Shown one piece after another: positions 36,057-44,299 of a stretch of 55,710 nt of DNA. The stretch is from the NCBI GenBank assembly GCA_945903645.1, contig CAMDOM010000015.1:1-55710 (forward strand), read 5' to 3'. Position numbers and translations under genes: made by a program. This stretch comes from Chryseobacterium gleum. GTDB lineage: Bacteria > Bacteroidota > Bacteroidia > UBA10329. The notes beneath the pieces were generated by a model. The model was not told where the DNA came from and did no database searches. It saw only the letters and a program-made list of their open reading frames with translations. How positions within the stretch are numbered: the first letter of the stretch is position 1; each line of letters begins with the position of its first letter.

Positions 36057-36898
36057 GTTCATTTCTAGCGTTTAACGGAGAAATCATATCCGAAGCAGCA
36101 TTTTCAGTTTCTCCTCAAAGTCGTGCAGTTCGCTATGGCGATGGGTTTTTCGAAACTTTGCGCACCAGCAATGGACATCCCTTGTTTTTGGATGCGCATT
36201 GGCAGCGTTTGCAGCGCACCGCCAAGTTTTTGCATATCGAAATACCCAAGGGGCTTACCAAAGATAAATTCGTAAAGCTTATTGCCGATGTATGTGCGGC
36301 CAATGCTACGCCTCATTCGCGCATGCGCATTCAGTTTTATCGAGCAGGTGACGGCACGTATTTACCCCAAACTAACGAATGCGATTGGGTTATGCACTGC
36401 AGCCCGTTGGCCACTTCAGTCTATAAACTCAATCCAAAAGGGCTCACTGTGGGCTTATACCCCACGTGCCCTGTGCCTGTTTCGCCCATCGGCAATCACA
36501 AAACTGCCAATGCCCTGCCCTATGTATTGGCAAGCATCTATGCCAAAGACAAGACATGGGACGATGCTTTGCTGCTCAATACTCAAGGGTTTATTACCGA
36601 GGCCACATCCTCCAATCTGTTTTTGGTGAAGGGAAATGAAGTGCTAACGCCCGACTTGGCAAAGGGTGGATTGCCTGGTGTGATGCGCGCTCGGTTTATA
36701 GAATTGGCGCAGAAAAACGGGTTTGAGGTAAAAACCGTTTCCATAACCACTAAGGAAATGCTGTGGGCAGACGAGTGTCTGTTTACCAATGCTATTTCGG
36801 GCTTGCAATGGGTATTGGCCTTTGGGCAAAAACGCTATTTCCATCGCCATGCCGATGTGTTTATTAAACAGCTAAATCAGTTGGCAGTTCTCAGTTAG
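36053..36898 (+). CDS. Class IV aminotransferase (aminodeoxychorismate lyase-like)
   Basis: A 281-aa fold-type IV PLP enzyme. RAVRYGDGFFETLRT is the typical opening. The Schiff-base Lys is Lys150 in NHKTANALPYVLA, and the Glu that contacts the cofactor nitrogen is Glu183 in TEATSSNLF. The length and the single-domain layout fit 4-amino-4-deoxychorismate lyase (PabC) of folate synthesis, but branched-chain or D-amino acid aminotransferases look alike and cannot be excluded. A TrpG/PabA-type amidotransferase is encoded at the left edge of the window but is not adjacent. Last gene of the 31146-36898 operon. Confidence 0.87.
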   Translation: MSSFLAFNGEIISEAAFSVSPQSRAVRYGDGFFETLRTSNGHPLFLDAHWQRLQRTAKFLHIEIPKGLTKDKFVKLIADVCAANATPHSRMRIQFYRAGDGTYLPQTNECDWVMHCSPLATSVYKLNPKGLTVGLYPTCPVPVSPIGNHKTANALPYVLASIYAKDKTWDDALLLNTQGFITEATSSNLFLVKGNEVLTPDLAKGGLPGVMRARFIELAQKNGFEVKTVSITTKEMLWADECLFTNAISGLQWVLAFGQKRYFHRHADVFIKQLNQLAVLS

Positions 36899-36942
36899 CC
36901 CGTGTATTTCTTTTTTGATTCTCGTGGATTTTGGAAAAATAA

Positions 36943-37051
36943 TTTCACGCAAAGTCGCTAAGACGCAGAGCGAAATGAAAAGAGTGGAATTCGAAAATAC
37001 GTTCAAATAGATGTCCCTAAAACTTTTGCGTCTTCTCGCCTTTGCGTGAAA
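36943..37051. repeat. Imperfect inverted repeat of the CACGCAAAG type
   Basis: The left arm at 36943-36970 begins TTTCACGCAAAG and contains AAGACGCA. The right arm at 37024-37051 is its reverse complement with differences confined to a 5-base block and the last bases. About 53 bases separate the arms. It lies in the 194-base gap between two convergent genes. Arms of this CACGCAAAGNCGC form recur in intergenic regions of many bacterial genomes, so it is probably one copy of a dispersed element. Confidence 0.6.
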
Positions 37052-37092
37052 AACGAGAAGCACAGTTTAGAAAACCGTGCAATGCAACCTTC

Positions 37093-37680
37093 TTAGTTTA
37101 GCCTTGGGTCTTCGGGCAAGTTAACCATGTAAGAATAAGGCGCACCCATACGCTGCATAATCGTTTGCCACAACGTTTCGCGAGGGGTCTCAAACACCAA
37201 TTCGGCACTGCCAGGCGCTACAATCCAACTTTTTTTCTCCATCTCTTCTTCCAATTGGCCTTCGCTCCAGCCGGCATAACCCACAAACATGCGCAAATCG
37301 TTGGGGCCTATTTCGCCCGAGGCAATCATGGTTTTTATCTTGTCGAAGTTGCCACCCCAGTAGATACCATCTGCCACTTCTAGCGAGTTTGGAATGGCTT
37401 GGCCCTTGCGGTGTAAATAGTGCAGTGTTTGGTTTTCAACCGGCCCACCTAGTCCCAATTTAGCTTCAAAGCGTGGAGCATTGGCCACAGCATCGTTCAA
37501 AAACATAGGAATGGGCTTGTTGATAATCAATCCGAACGACCCTTCGCTATTATGCTCGGCCAGATAGATAACCGCCCGTCTAAAATAAGGGTCGTTCATC
37601 AACGGTTCCGAAAGCAAAATTCTTCCAGCTTTTACCGGTAGGCGTTGCTCCGGAATGCGCATGATGTCTACTACGTCCAT
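37093..37680 (-). CDS. YqgE/AlgH family protein
   Basis: A 195-aa cytoplasmic protein of the UPF0301 family. The body starts with GRILLSEPLMNDPYFRRAVI and continues with SFGLIINKPI, GLGGPVE and MFVGYAGWSEGQLEEEM, all diagnostic. The function is uncertain; the name AlgH comes from an alginate link in Pseudomonas and is not informative here. An alternative start six codons in (MRIPEQR) is possible. It lies downstream of the THX gene, which has its own terminator. Confidence 0.92.
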   Translation of the reverse strand: MDVVDIMRIPEQRLPVKAGRILLSEPLMNDPYFRRAVIYLAEHNSEGSFGLIINKPIPMFLNDAVANAPRFEAKLGLGGPVENQTLHYLHRKGQAIPNSLEVADGIYWGGNFDKIKTMIASGEIGPNDLRMFVGYAGWSEGQLEEEMEKKSWIVAPGSAELVFETPRETLWQTIMQRMGAPYSYMVNLPEDPRLN

Positions 37681-37750
37681 GGCGAGATAAACGGGGGTTT
37701 TACTGTTAGGTTGTTTTGGGCAAGCGTACTAATTTGATAGATAACGAAAT

Positions 37751-37780
37751 TTTATGCCAATTGTTAATCTATGGCATAAA
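37751..37780. promoter_or_regulatory. Perfect 9-bp palindrome upstream of yqgE
   Basis: TTTATGCCA (37751-37759) and TGGCATAAA (37772-37780) are perfect reverse complements with a 12-base AT-rich spacer. It lies 71 bases upstream of the yqgE start and directly beyond the THX terminator. The form fits a dimeric regulator site; a secondary terminator hairpin is the alternative. Confidence 0.4.
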
Positions 37781-37814
37781 AAAATCCCTTTCCTGAAATA
37801 CAGAAAAGGGATTT
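37778..37814 (-). terminator. Intrinsic terminator of the THX gene
   Basis: The 14-base arms at 37782-37795 and 37801-37814 pair with one mismatch around the loop AAATA. On the minus strand the hairpin is followed by seven T. It lies 22 bases after the THX stop codon. Confidence 0.82.
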
Positions 37815-37836
37815 GGTTGCAATGGATAGGGCTTAA

Positions 37837-38046
37837 TTACTTGGCCGCAGGTTTCTTTTTTGCTGCAGGCTTCTTAGCAGCTGGAGCTTTGGCTTCGGCC
37901 TTTGCAGCGGCTGGCTTGGCAGCTTTGACTGCTGCCTCGGGCTTAGCTACTGGTGCGGCAGATGCGCTGCTGTGTTTTTTTCTACGGGTTCCATACGAAC
38001 CATTGGCAATTTTGCCCTTACGCGATTTGATGTCTCCTTTTCCCAT
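37837..38046 (-). CDS. Ribosomal protein THX with H1-like tail
   Basis: A 69-aa very basic protein. The first 24 residues (MGKGDIKSRKGKIANGSYGT) match the small-subunit ribosomal peptide THX (bTHX), which in Thermus sits on the head of the 30S subunit. Instead of ending there, the protein continues with about 45 residues made almost only of Ala, Lys and Pro (for example AKAPAAKKPAAKKKPAAK), like the tails of histone-H1-like bacterial proteins. The gene has a strong terminator and is monocistronic in appearance. The tail may add nucleic acid affinity; that is inference. Confidence 0.87.
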   Translation of the reverse strand: MGKGDIKSRKGKIANGSYGTRRKKHSSASAAPVAKPEAAVKAAKPAAAKAEAKAPAAKKPAAKKKPAAK

Positions 38047-38138
38047 GAGTAGTATTTTTTAGAAATGGTTGTTGCACAAACGTAACGATTTCATTCCGAG
38101 CGGCAATTTCTATACTTTGCGCTTGCAATACATTCTCG

Positions 38139-39005
38139 ATGGAAACCAACATTATTACTCAAGTATTACTGCCCCTTGCCTTGTTCATTATTATGATGGG
38201 CATGGGCTTGTCGCTGGTTATGGACGATTTTAGGCGGGTGTTTCGCTATCCCAAGGCAGTGGCGGTAGGGCTTGGCATCAAGCTAGTGGTGATGCCGCTA
38301 GTCACTTTTGCTTTGCTCGCCTTGTTTCCGTTGGAGCCGCAACTGGCCGTAGGGTTCATTTTGCTGGCCGCTTGCCCCGGTGGCGCGACTACTAATTTGA
38401 TAACCAACCTAGCCAAAGGCGATGTGGCCCTTTCCATCACCCTTACGGCTATAGCAAGTGTAATCACAGTATTTACCATTCCCATCCTTGTCAATTTGGG
38501 CTTGCAGCACTACATCGGCCAAACCATGGAAATCCATCTTCCCTTTGGCAAAACTGTGGCGCAGATACTGGCCATCACCGTAGTTCCCGTTATACTAGGG
38601 ATGCTGCTCAACAATCGAATGCCTGCGCTGGCGCACAAGGCAGAGCAGCCTGTCAAGATGATTTCGGCTATATTTCTCGTGCTCATTATAGCTGCTGCGC
38701 TTATAAAGGAACGCGCCAATGCAGTTGAGTTTTTTCAGAAAGCTGGGCCCATTGCGCTTGTGCTCAACCTAGCTGGCATGGGGATTGGCTATTGGGGCAC
38801 GCGCCTGTTTACGGCCAACAAGCAACAGGCCATTACCGTAGGCATAGAGGTGGGCGTGGTAAACGGCACATTGGGCATTGCCATAGCTTCGGGCATTATG
38901 GGCAATTCGGTAATGTCGCTGCCCTCGGCCATCTACAGCATCCTGATGTTTCCATCTGTGATGGTGCTGGTGATTTATGGCATACGCGAGAGCAAGAAAT
39001 CCTAA
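38139..39005 (+). CDS. Bile acid:sodium symporter (BASS) family transporter
   Basis: A 288-aa membrane protein with about nine or ten hydrophobic segments. Family landmarks are MGMGLSLVMDDFRRVFRYPK near the N-terminus, LLAACPGGATTNLIT near residue 82 (the crossover and Na+ site region) and EVGVVNGTLGIAIA near residue 238. BASS proteins carry organic acids, vitamins or pyruvate with Na+; the substrate is not readable here. It stands alone on the plus strand; its stop overlaps the convergent EEP gene by 4 bases. Confidence 0.9.
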   Translation: METNIITQVLLPLALFIIMMGMGLSLVMDDFRRVFRYPKAVAVGLGIKLVVMPLVTFALLALFPLEPQLAVGFILLAACPGGATTNLITNLAKGDVALSITLTAIASVITVFTIPILVNLGLQHYIGQTMEIHLPFGKTVAQILAITVVPVILGMLLNNRMPALAHKAEQPVKMISAIFLVLIIAAALIKERANAVEFFQKAGPIALVLNLAGMGIGYWGTRLFTANKQQAITVGIEVGVVNGTLGIAIASGIMGNSVMSLPSAIYSILMFPSVMVLVIYGIRESKKS

Positions 39006-40108
39006 TCCCTATGCAGCGTAGCCGCCACGGCATAGTGGTCGCTCCAGGGCCATTGCAGCACTTCGTGTTGCGAGGAGTGAAACGCAGGGCCATACAAGAT
39101 ATTGTCTATCCTGAAAAAGGGAAATTTGGCATAGGTAAACCCAAACCCAGTGCCGCTTTCGTGAAATGCGTCTGTCAGACCGCTCGAAATCTGCTGGTAG
39201 CTATGCGAGGCATACGTATCGTTAAAATCGCCACAAAGAATAACGGGATACTGGCAGGTAGCAATGTGGGCAGCCACAATGTTTACCTGCTCGGCACGGG
39301 CCACAAAGGCTGTTTTTAACCGCGAAAATATGGTGAGCCAATAGTGCAGGCTGTCCACCTTGCCATGCTCGATAAGGTGGTTGAGGGCGCCCCATTCTTT
39401 GCTGCCTATGCGGGCGCTTTGCAGGTGGAGGTTGTAGATGCGCACCGTGTCGGATTGCAGCAGCACATCGGTAAAAATGCAGAGATTGCCCGAAGTGTTG
39501 TCAAACGCAATGCGTCCGTGGTCTAAGATGGGGTAGGCAGAAAACGTGGCCAATCCCCATGCAAAATCGCCTTCTGGATGGTCAGCATAGTTTTCTACAT
39601 GCTTATATCCAGTAGATGGAAACGTGACCTTGATGGGTGTTTTTCGTTTGGGGTTTTTGCTTTTGGTATAATATTCTTGCAGGCAAAGAATGTCAGGTTG
39701 GGCAGTGCTAATGTTTTGCAACATTTGGGTGCGGGCATCCTCTTGCCCCGACCAATTGTAGAAATCGAAGAGCCGCACATTGTAGCTCATCACGTTGATG
39801 GCTTCGGTGTCTTGCGGTTTTTTTTCGGAGGGAAACTGGTAGTAGTCGGCCAGTAAATCGAACCGCAGGGCAATGAGTATAATGTGGGCCAGCAGAAGTT
39901 TCCAGTCGCCTTTTATGCCCCAAAACAGCGCAAACAGAATGATAATAAGCAGCAAAATAGGGTAGGCCAATCCGGCAAAAGCGAGAGGCCAAAACGTGGC
40001 AGGGCTCACAATGCCCGCCAAATAGGCAGCCAGCACACCCCCAGCGGCCACCGCATTGAGCGTAAGCATCACTACCCGTAGCACACTTCTGGTTCCGGAG
40101 CGGCTCAT
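39002..40108 (-). CDS. Membrane-anchored endonuclease/exonuclease/phosphatase family protein
   Basis: A 368-aa protein. Three hydrophobic segments occupy about residues 12-32, 38-62 and 70-88, then a complete EEP domain follows. Visible motifs are NVMSYNVRLFDFYNW, ILCLQEYY with the metal-binding Glu, VILCGDFNDTYAS, and WSDHYAVAATL at the C-terminus with the catalytic Asp-His. Members cleave phosphodiesters in nucleic acids, lipids or inositol phosphates; the membrane anchor suggests an extracytoplasmic or membrane-linked substrate. Its start overlaps the rhomboid stop (ATGA); it ends the tsaE-ald-rhomboid operon. Confidence 0.9.
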   Translation of the reverse strand: MSRSGTRSVLRVVMLTLNAVAAGGVLAAYLAGIVSPATFWPLAFAGLAYPILLLIIILFALFWGIKGDWKLLLAHIILIALRFDLLADYYQFPSEKKPQDTEAINVMSYNVRLFDFYNWSGQEDARTQMLQNISTAQPDILCLQEYYTKSKNPKRKTPIKVTFPSTGYKHVENYADHPEGDFAWGLATFSAYPILDHGRIAFDNTSGNLCIFTDVLLQSDTVRIYNLHLQSARIGSKEWGALNHLIEHGKVDSLHYWLTIFSRLKTAFVARAEQVNIVAAHIATCQYPVILCGDFNDTYASHSYQQISSGLTDAFHESGTGFGFTYAKFPFFRIDNILYGPAFHSSQHEVLQWPWSDHYAVAATLHRD

Positions 40109-40992
40109 AGGTCTTTGCTGGCTTTAAAGAGAATTTCTTTTTCCTTAGCTGATAGACTTTCGTAGCCCGATTGTTTGATTTTGTCGAGAATTGAATCTAC
40201 AGTTTGCTGCCGTGCTGCTTTGTTTTCGTTGTATTCGTAATCGTTGCGAGGTTTGCTATGTACCACTTTGATGGTGAGCTTGCGCTTGGGCATGTGGGCC
40301 ACTAGCCAATGCCATGGGTGCAGAAAATCAATGGTTATTGAATGTCCTTTTTTCAATTGCTGTGCGAATATGAACCCAAAAGCGGCACCGCCCAAGTGTC
40401 CAAAATGACCTCCTGCATTGCCGTCAGGAATAAAGATTATATCCAGTGTAACGGAAATTAACGCAATATATTTGAGTCGAACGGGGCCAATAAGCATCAA
40501 ATGCACCACATAATTGGGTGCAGTGGTGGCTGCAGCTACTACAATAGCAAGCACCCCAGCCGAAGCACCAACGGCATAGGCGGTAGCTGCCATGGGTCTA
40601 TAAATAGGTGTAAGATTGTAGGCCAACATGAAGAGCAATGCGCCACAAATCGAACCAAGCACATAAGTGCTAAGTAGTTTTTTGCCATCCAAAAATTGCA
40701 GAAATATGGTGCCGCCAAAATAGAACCACACCATATTGAAGAGTACGTGGAGAAAATCGCGATGCACAAACATATGGGTAACTACCGACCATGGACGATA
40801 AAGCAGTGCTTCTGGCGATGCTGGAAAAGCCAATTGGCGCACCGATTCATGATATAGGGCATCACTTCCCGAAAGGTAAACAATAACGCGAAACATCATC
40901 ATGGCTAGAAAAATTCCGCCATTGATGTAAATCAGTTGCATCAGGATGTTGCCTGTGCGAAACTGAAATCGGATGTCATCCAAAAGCGCCAT
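40105..40992 (-). CDS. Rhomboid family intramembrane serine protease (with cytosolic tail)
   Basis: A 295-aa protein. Six membrane segments fill residues 20-210. The TM2 motif is THMFVHRDFLHVLFNMVWFY, the nucleophile is Ser144 in AVGASAGVL, and the general base is His199 in GGHFGHLGGAAFGF. All catalytic features are intact. A charged tail of about 80 residues (PKRKLTIKVVHSK onward) follows the membrane domain and ends in SLSAKEKEILFKASKDL, a short conserved helix seen in Bacteroidota rhomboids. It lies directly beside a second rhomboid gene and is probably a product of an old duplication. Confidence 0.92.
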   Translation of the reverse strand: MALLDDIRFQFRTGNILMQLIYINGGIFLAMMMFRVIVYLSGSDALYHESVRQLAFPASPEALLYRPWSVVTHMFVHRDFLHVLFNMVWFYFGGTIFLQFLDGKKLLSTYVLGSICGALLFMLAYNLTPIYRPMAATAYAVGASAGVLAIVVAAATTAPNYVVHLMLIGPVRLKYIALISVTLDIIFIPDGNAGGHFGHLGGAAFGFIFAQQLKKGHSITIDFLHPWHWLVAHMPKRKLTIKVVHSKPRNDYEYNENKAARQQTVDSILDKIKQSGYESLSAKEKEILFKASKDL

Positions 40993-41739
40993 TTAACTGA
41001 ATCGCGTAGGGTGTTTGCGCCAATAATGGATAAGGAAAAAGCCGAAAACCATTCCGCCTAAATGAGCAAAATGCGCTACGTTGTCACCAGATGAATTTCT
41101 AAAACCGGAGAACAATTCAAACAAGCCATACAGCACCACAAAGTATTTTGCCTTAATGGGAATGGCGAAATAGAGATAGATAACCGAGTTCGGAAAGGTC
41201 ATGCCAAATGCGAGAAGCAATCCAAACACCGCCCCAGACGCACCGACCATAGGTGTGTTGATGAGTTGGTTGTAGTGCGCCATTCCTTCGTCCATATAAT
41301 TGCGACTGGATGAAAGAAGTTCAAGGCCCTCAGCATGAATAATAGCCAATTGTTCGGCACTAAGATGCGAAGCTGCCATATAAATCTGGGTTTCGTTTAC
41401 CGCCATTTGCATCAAGCCTGCGCCCAAACCGGTAATCATGTAATAGGTCAAGAATCGTTTGCCGCCCCAGTAGCTTTCCATAGTGGCGCCAAACATCCAT
41501 AGGGCAAACATGTTGAACAGGATGTGGGTCATGCTGCCATGCATAAACATGTGCGAAACAATTTGAAATGGATTGAAAAATTCCGATTCCAAAGTGTGAA
41601 GCCCCAGCCAGCGTACCAAATCGAGGTTGAAAGCCGAAGCAAAAGCGATGGTGCCAAGAAAGAAAAGCCCATTGATAATGAGTAAATTCTTTACTACTGG
41701 AGGAATAAGGTCGAACCCTCTGGGTGTGTTTATTTGCAT
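40993..41739 (-). CDS. Rhomboid family intramembrane serine protease
   Basis: A 248-aa membrane protein. The TM2 motif is SHMFMHGSMTHILFNMFALW, the nucleophile is Ser168 in MVGASGAVFG, and the base is His226 in NVAHFAHLGGMVFGF. Between TM3 and TM4 there is an inserted loop of about 35 residues (SHLSAEQLAIIHAEG onward) that the downstream paralog lacks, so the two probably differ in substrate recognition. Its stop codon abuts the start of the downstream rhomboid with no gap. It begins 7 bases after the ald stop. Confidence 0.92.
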   Translation of the reverse strand: MQINTPRGFDLIPPVVKNLLIINGLFFLGTIAFASAFNLDLVRWLGLHTLESEFFNPFQIVSHMFMHGSMTHILFNMFALWMFGATMESYWGGKRFLTYYMITGLGAGLMQMAVNETQIYMAASHLSAEQLAIIHAEGLELLSSSRNYMDEGMAHYNQLINTPMVGASGAVFGLLLAFGMTFPNSVIYLYFAIPIKAKYFVVLYGLFELFSGFRNSSGDNVAHFAHLGGMVFGFFLIHYWRKHPTRFS

Positions 41740-41746
41740 GATAGAA

Positions 41747-42967
41747 TTAGAACGTGGCCAAAATCAAGTTGAGGTCGCGAAATGGAAGATCGAAGGTTTT
41801 GGCGAGATATTCGTTAGTCACCGCACCATTGTAGGTATAAATTCCATTGCGGAAACCTTCGTCAAACCGCATCATGTTATTGATGCCACCCGAATTAGCC
41901 ATTTGCAGCATCATGGGTGAAAATATGTTGCTCAACGCCATAGAAGCCGTTTGCGCCACGCGCGATGCAATGTTTGGAACGCAATAATGCACTACACCAT
42001 ATTTTATAAAAGTGGGATGAGCGTGATCAGTCACTTCCGAAGTTTCGATGCAACCACCTTGGTCAATACACACATCAATAATCACGGAACCGAATTTCAT
42101 TTCGCTCACCATATCATCACTCACCAAGATTGGAGCGCGTCCTTTTTTAGAGCGAATCGCTCCTATTACCACATCTGCAGTGCGCAGTGCATTTGCAAGC
42201 ACATCGGGATGCACGGTTGAGGTATAAATGCGCGAACCGATGTTGTTTTGTAAGCGGCTAAGGCGTTGCAGCGAATTGTCGAACACCTTTACCGAACTAC
42301 CCAAGCCCAAGGCTGCGCGAGTGGCATATTCGCCCACTGTTCCAGCTCCAAGAATCACGACTTCGGTAGGCGGCACACCCAGCACACCACCCATCATCAG
42401 CCCTTTTCCTTTGTTCACATTCGAAAGATATTCGGCTGCGATAAGGATAACGGTGTTACCGGCAATTTCGCTCATGCTGCGCACAAATGGGTAGCCTCCA
42501 TCGCGATCGCGAATAAAATCTACGGCTATGGCGGTTACTTTTTTCTTCAGTAATTGCTTCAAATAATTTTCGGGTTGCACCGAAAGTTGCAACGCAGAAA
42601 TGAGGCATTGCCCCGGTTTCATCCAGTTAATCTCCTCCAACGTGGGTGGGTCTACCTTGATGATTATTTCGGCTTTATACACATCTTCACTCGAATAGAC
42701 GATGCGGGCACCAGCTTCGCTAAAATCTTTGTCTTCGTAATGCGCACCCTTGCCAGCATTGGTTTCTACCACAACTTCGTGCCCGTTGTGTACTAAGCGA
42801 GCCACGGCTTCGGGCACCAACGCCACTCTGTTTTCTTGAAGTGTGCATTCGGCAGGCAAGCCAATAAACAACTGCTGATTGGTTTTTGAAACTTCAAGCA
42901 TTTCCTCTTTGGGCATTAGGCCTGATGAGGCGGTAAGCGTAAAACGTCCTGGATCTGTTCGTTTCAT
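41747..42967 (-). CDS. ald: Alanine dehydrogenase
   Basis: This enzyme interconverts L-alanine and pyruvate with NAD and ammonia. The protein is 406 aa, about 35 longer than classical enzymes because of an N-terminal extension (MKRTDPGRFTLTASSG) seen in Bacteroidota members. The AlaDh/PNT N-domain shows ENRVALVPEAVARLVHNGHE. The NAD-binding Rossmann motif is VVILGAGTVGEYATRAALGLG, and DVCIDQGGCIETS with the following HPTF marks the active-site region. Transhydrogenase alpha subunit is excluded by length and lack of membrane segments. Its start overlaps the tsaE stop (ATGA). Confidence 0.93.
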   Translation of the reverse strand: MKRTDPGRFTLTASSGLMPKEEMLEVSKTNQQLFIGLPAECTLQENRVALVPEAVARLVHNGHEVVVETNAGKGAHYEDKDFSEAGARIVYSSEDVYKAEIIIKVDPPTLEEINWMKPGQCLISALQLSVQPENYLKQLLKKKVTAIAVDFIRDRDGGYPFVRSMSEIAGNTVILIAAEYLSNVNKGKGLMMGGVLGVPPTEVVILGAGTVGEYATRAALGLGSSVKVFDNSLQRLSRLQNNIGSRIYTSTVHPDVLANALRTADVVIGAIRSKKGRAPILVSDDMVSEMKFGSVIIDVCIDQGGCIETSEVTDHAHPTFIKYGVVHYCVPNIASRVAQTASMALSNIFSPMMLQMANSGGINNMMRFDEGFRNGIYTYNGAVTNEYLAKTFDLPFRDLNLILATF

Positions 42968-43392
42968 GGGTGATGCGTTACAGTTATGATGCGTGATGCG
43001 TTGTGCAGTTCAAAGGCCACAGTCACGTTGGTTTGGGGTAAAATAGAAGGTGCCATTTCGGGCCATTCTACAAGGCAAAGATACCCACTGTAGAAGTACT
43101 CCTCATAGCCAAGGTCGAAAAGCTCCTCTTCTCGCTCGATGCGGTACAAGTCGAAATGATACACAAGTCCCGTGGTAGCTTGATATTCGTTTACAAGCGA
43201 AAACGTGGGGCTGCTCATTTCATCATTCACCCCCAATTTGTAGCACATTGCCTTAATCAATGTCGTCTTTCCAGCGCCCATGGGGCCATTAAATAGAAAG
43301 ATTTTTGCTGTAGCCGCCAATTGAGCGAGATGCAACGCCACGGCCTCAAGTTCATCAATTGTTGAAATTGTGTAGGTGGTGTTGACAGCCAT
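42964..43392 (-). CDS. tsaE: tRNA t6A biosynthesis ATPase
   Basis: A 142-aa P-loop protein needed with TsaB, TsaC and TsaD to make N6-threonylcarbamoyladenosine at position 37 of ANN-decoding tRNAs. The ATG at 43390-43392 (MAVNTTYTIS) fits the family; a longer frame adds 12 residues of no similarity. Walker A is NGPMGAGKTTLIKAM (residues 35-49). SSPTFSLVNEYQ and VYHFDLYRIE follow, and LVEWPEMAP closes the family pattern. The partner tsaD is in the same window at 50239, on the same strand but not adjacent. Confidence 0.95.
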   Translation of the reverse strand: MAVNTTYTISTIDELEAVALHLAQLAATAKIFLFNGPMGAGKTTLIKAMCYKLGVNDEMSSPTFSLVNEYQATTGLVYHFDLYRIEREEELFDLGYEEYFYSGYLCLVEWPEMAPSILPQTNVTVAFELHNASRIITVTHHP

Positions 43393-43507
43393 TGGGGAAG
43401 GGTTGCGAAGATAAGGTTTGAATGCCAAGAAAGGCCGATTACTGTTTGCGTTTAGAGGTGATTCCTTTTGCGAAATGTGACTAATCTTGAAGGCTTAAAT
43501 ACATTCC

Positions 43508-44299
43508 ATGCCATTAGAGATTTCGAGCCTTAAAAATCCACGCATCAAGCAGCTCATCGCGCTAGAAAAACCGCGAGAAAGGAGGCAATTGGGGCTTTTT
43601 GTGGTAGAAGGAATGCGCGAGGTTTCGTTGGCACAACAAGCGGGTTATACGTTTAATTCACTTTTTATTTGCCCATCACTTTATTTTGAAGATGAGGTTT
43701 ACCCCATTCAAAAGGATGATGTGGAGGTGATTCATCTTTCGGAAGAAGTGTTTTCTAAAGTAGCCTATCGCGAAGGCACGGGCGGAATAGTAGCTGTCAT
43801 GTTTCAGCGCGAACATGGATTGGCTCAGTTGCCCAAGGTGGAGAATCCCATCTATTTGGTGCTAGAGCAAGTAGAGAAACCGGGCAATATTGGCGCCATG
43901 CTGCGCACTGCCGATGCTGCGGGCATCAGTGGAGTTATTGTGTGTAATCCAGCTACAGATTTCTACAATGCCAATGTTATTCGGTCGAGTGTGGGGTGCG
44001 TTTTCACTGTTCCAATAGCGAGTGGCACTAGCGAGGAGGTTTTGGAATGGTGTCGCCAACAAGGAATCCAAACCTTCGCAGCCGCGCTAACACCAAGTGC
44101 GGTTCCATATCACACCCAAAATTTCTCGAAGCCCACGGCAATAGTTCTTGGATCAGAGTCGGATGGACTTTCAGAAATATGGATTCGGCATTCTGACCAA
44201 CAAATCATCATTCCTATGCACGGCCGTATCGATTCTATGAATGTGTCTAATGCCGCGGCAGTTTTGGTTTTTGAGGCACTTCGCCAACGCGATAAATAG
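43508..44299 (+). CDS. TrmH/SpoU family RNA 2'-O-methyltransferase
   Basis: A 263-aa SPOUT-class methyltransferase. The N-terminal substrate-binding domain begins SSLKNPRIKQLIALEKPRER, a pattern of 23S rRNA ribose methyltransferases. SPOUT motifs are EKPGNIGAMLRTADAAG (near 121-137), IVLGSESDGLS and MNVSNAAAVLVFEALRQ with the conserved Asn and Ser. The exact rRNA or tRNA site cannot be read. The stop codon directly abuts that of the convergent helicase gene. Confidence 0.92.
   Translation: MPLEISSLKNPRIKQLIALEKPRERRQLGLFVVEGMREVSLAQQAGYTFNSLFICPSLYFEDEVYPIQKDDVEVIHLSEEVFSKVAYREGTGGIVAVMFQREHGLAQLPKVENPIYLVLEQVEKPGNIGAMLRTADAAGISGVIVCNPATDFYNANVIRSSVGCVFTVPIASGTSEEVLEWCRQQGIQTFAAALTPSAVPYHTQNFSKPTAIVLGSESDGLSEIWIRHSDQQIIIPMHGRIDSMNVSNAAAVLVFEALRQRDK

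Noticed and set aside
36872-37063. Open frame of 63 codons on the minus strand, beginning MLLVFHAKARRRKS
   Set aside because: It is the translation of the two arms of the CACGCAAAG inverted repeat and their spacer, running into the end of the aminotransferase gene; such frames arise wherever this repeat occurs.
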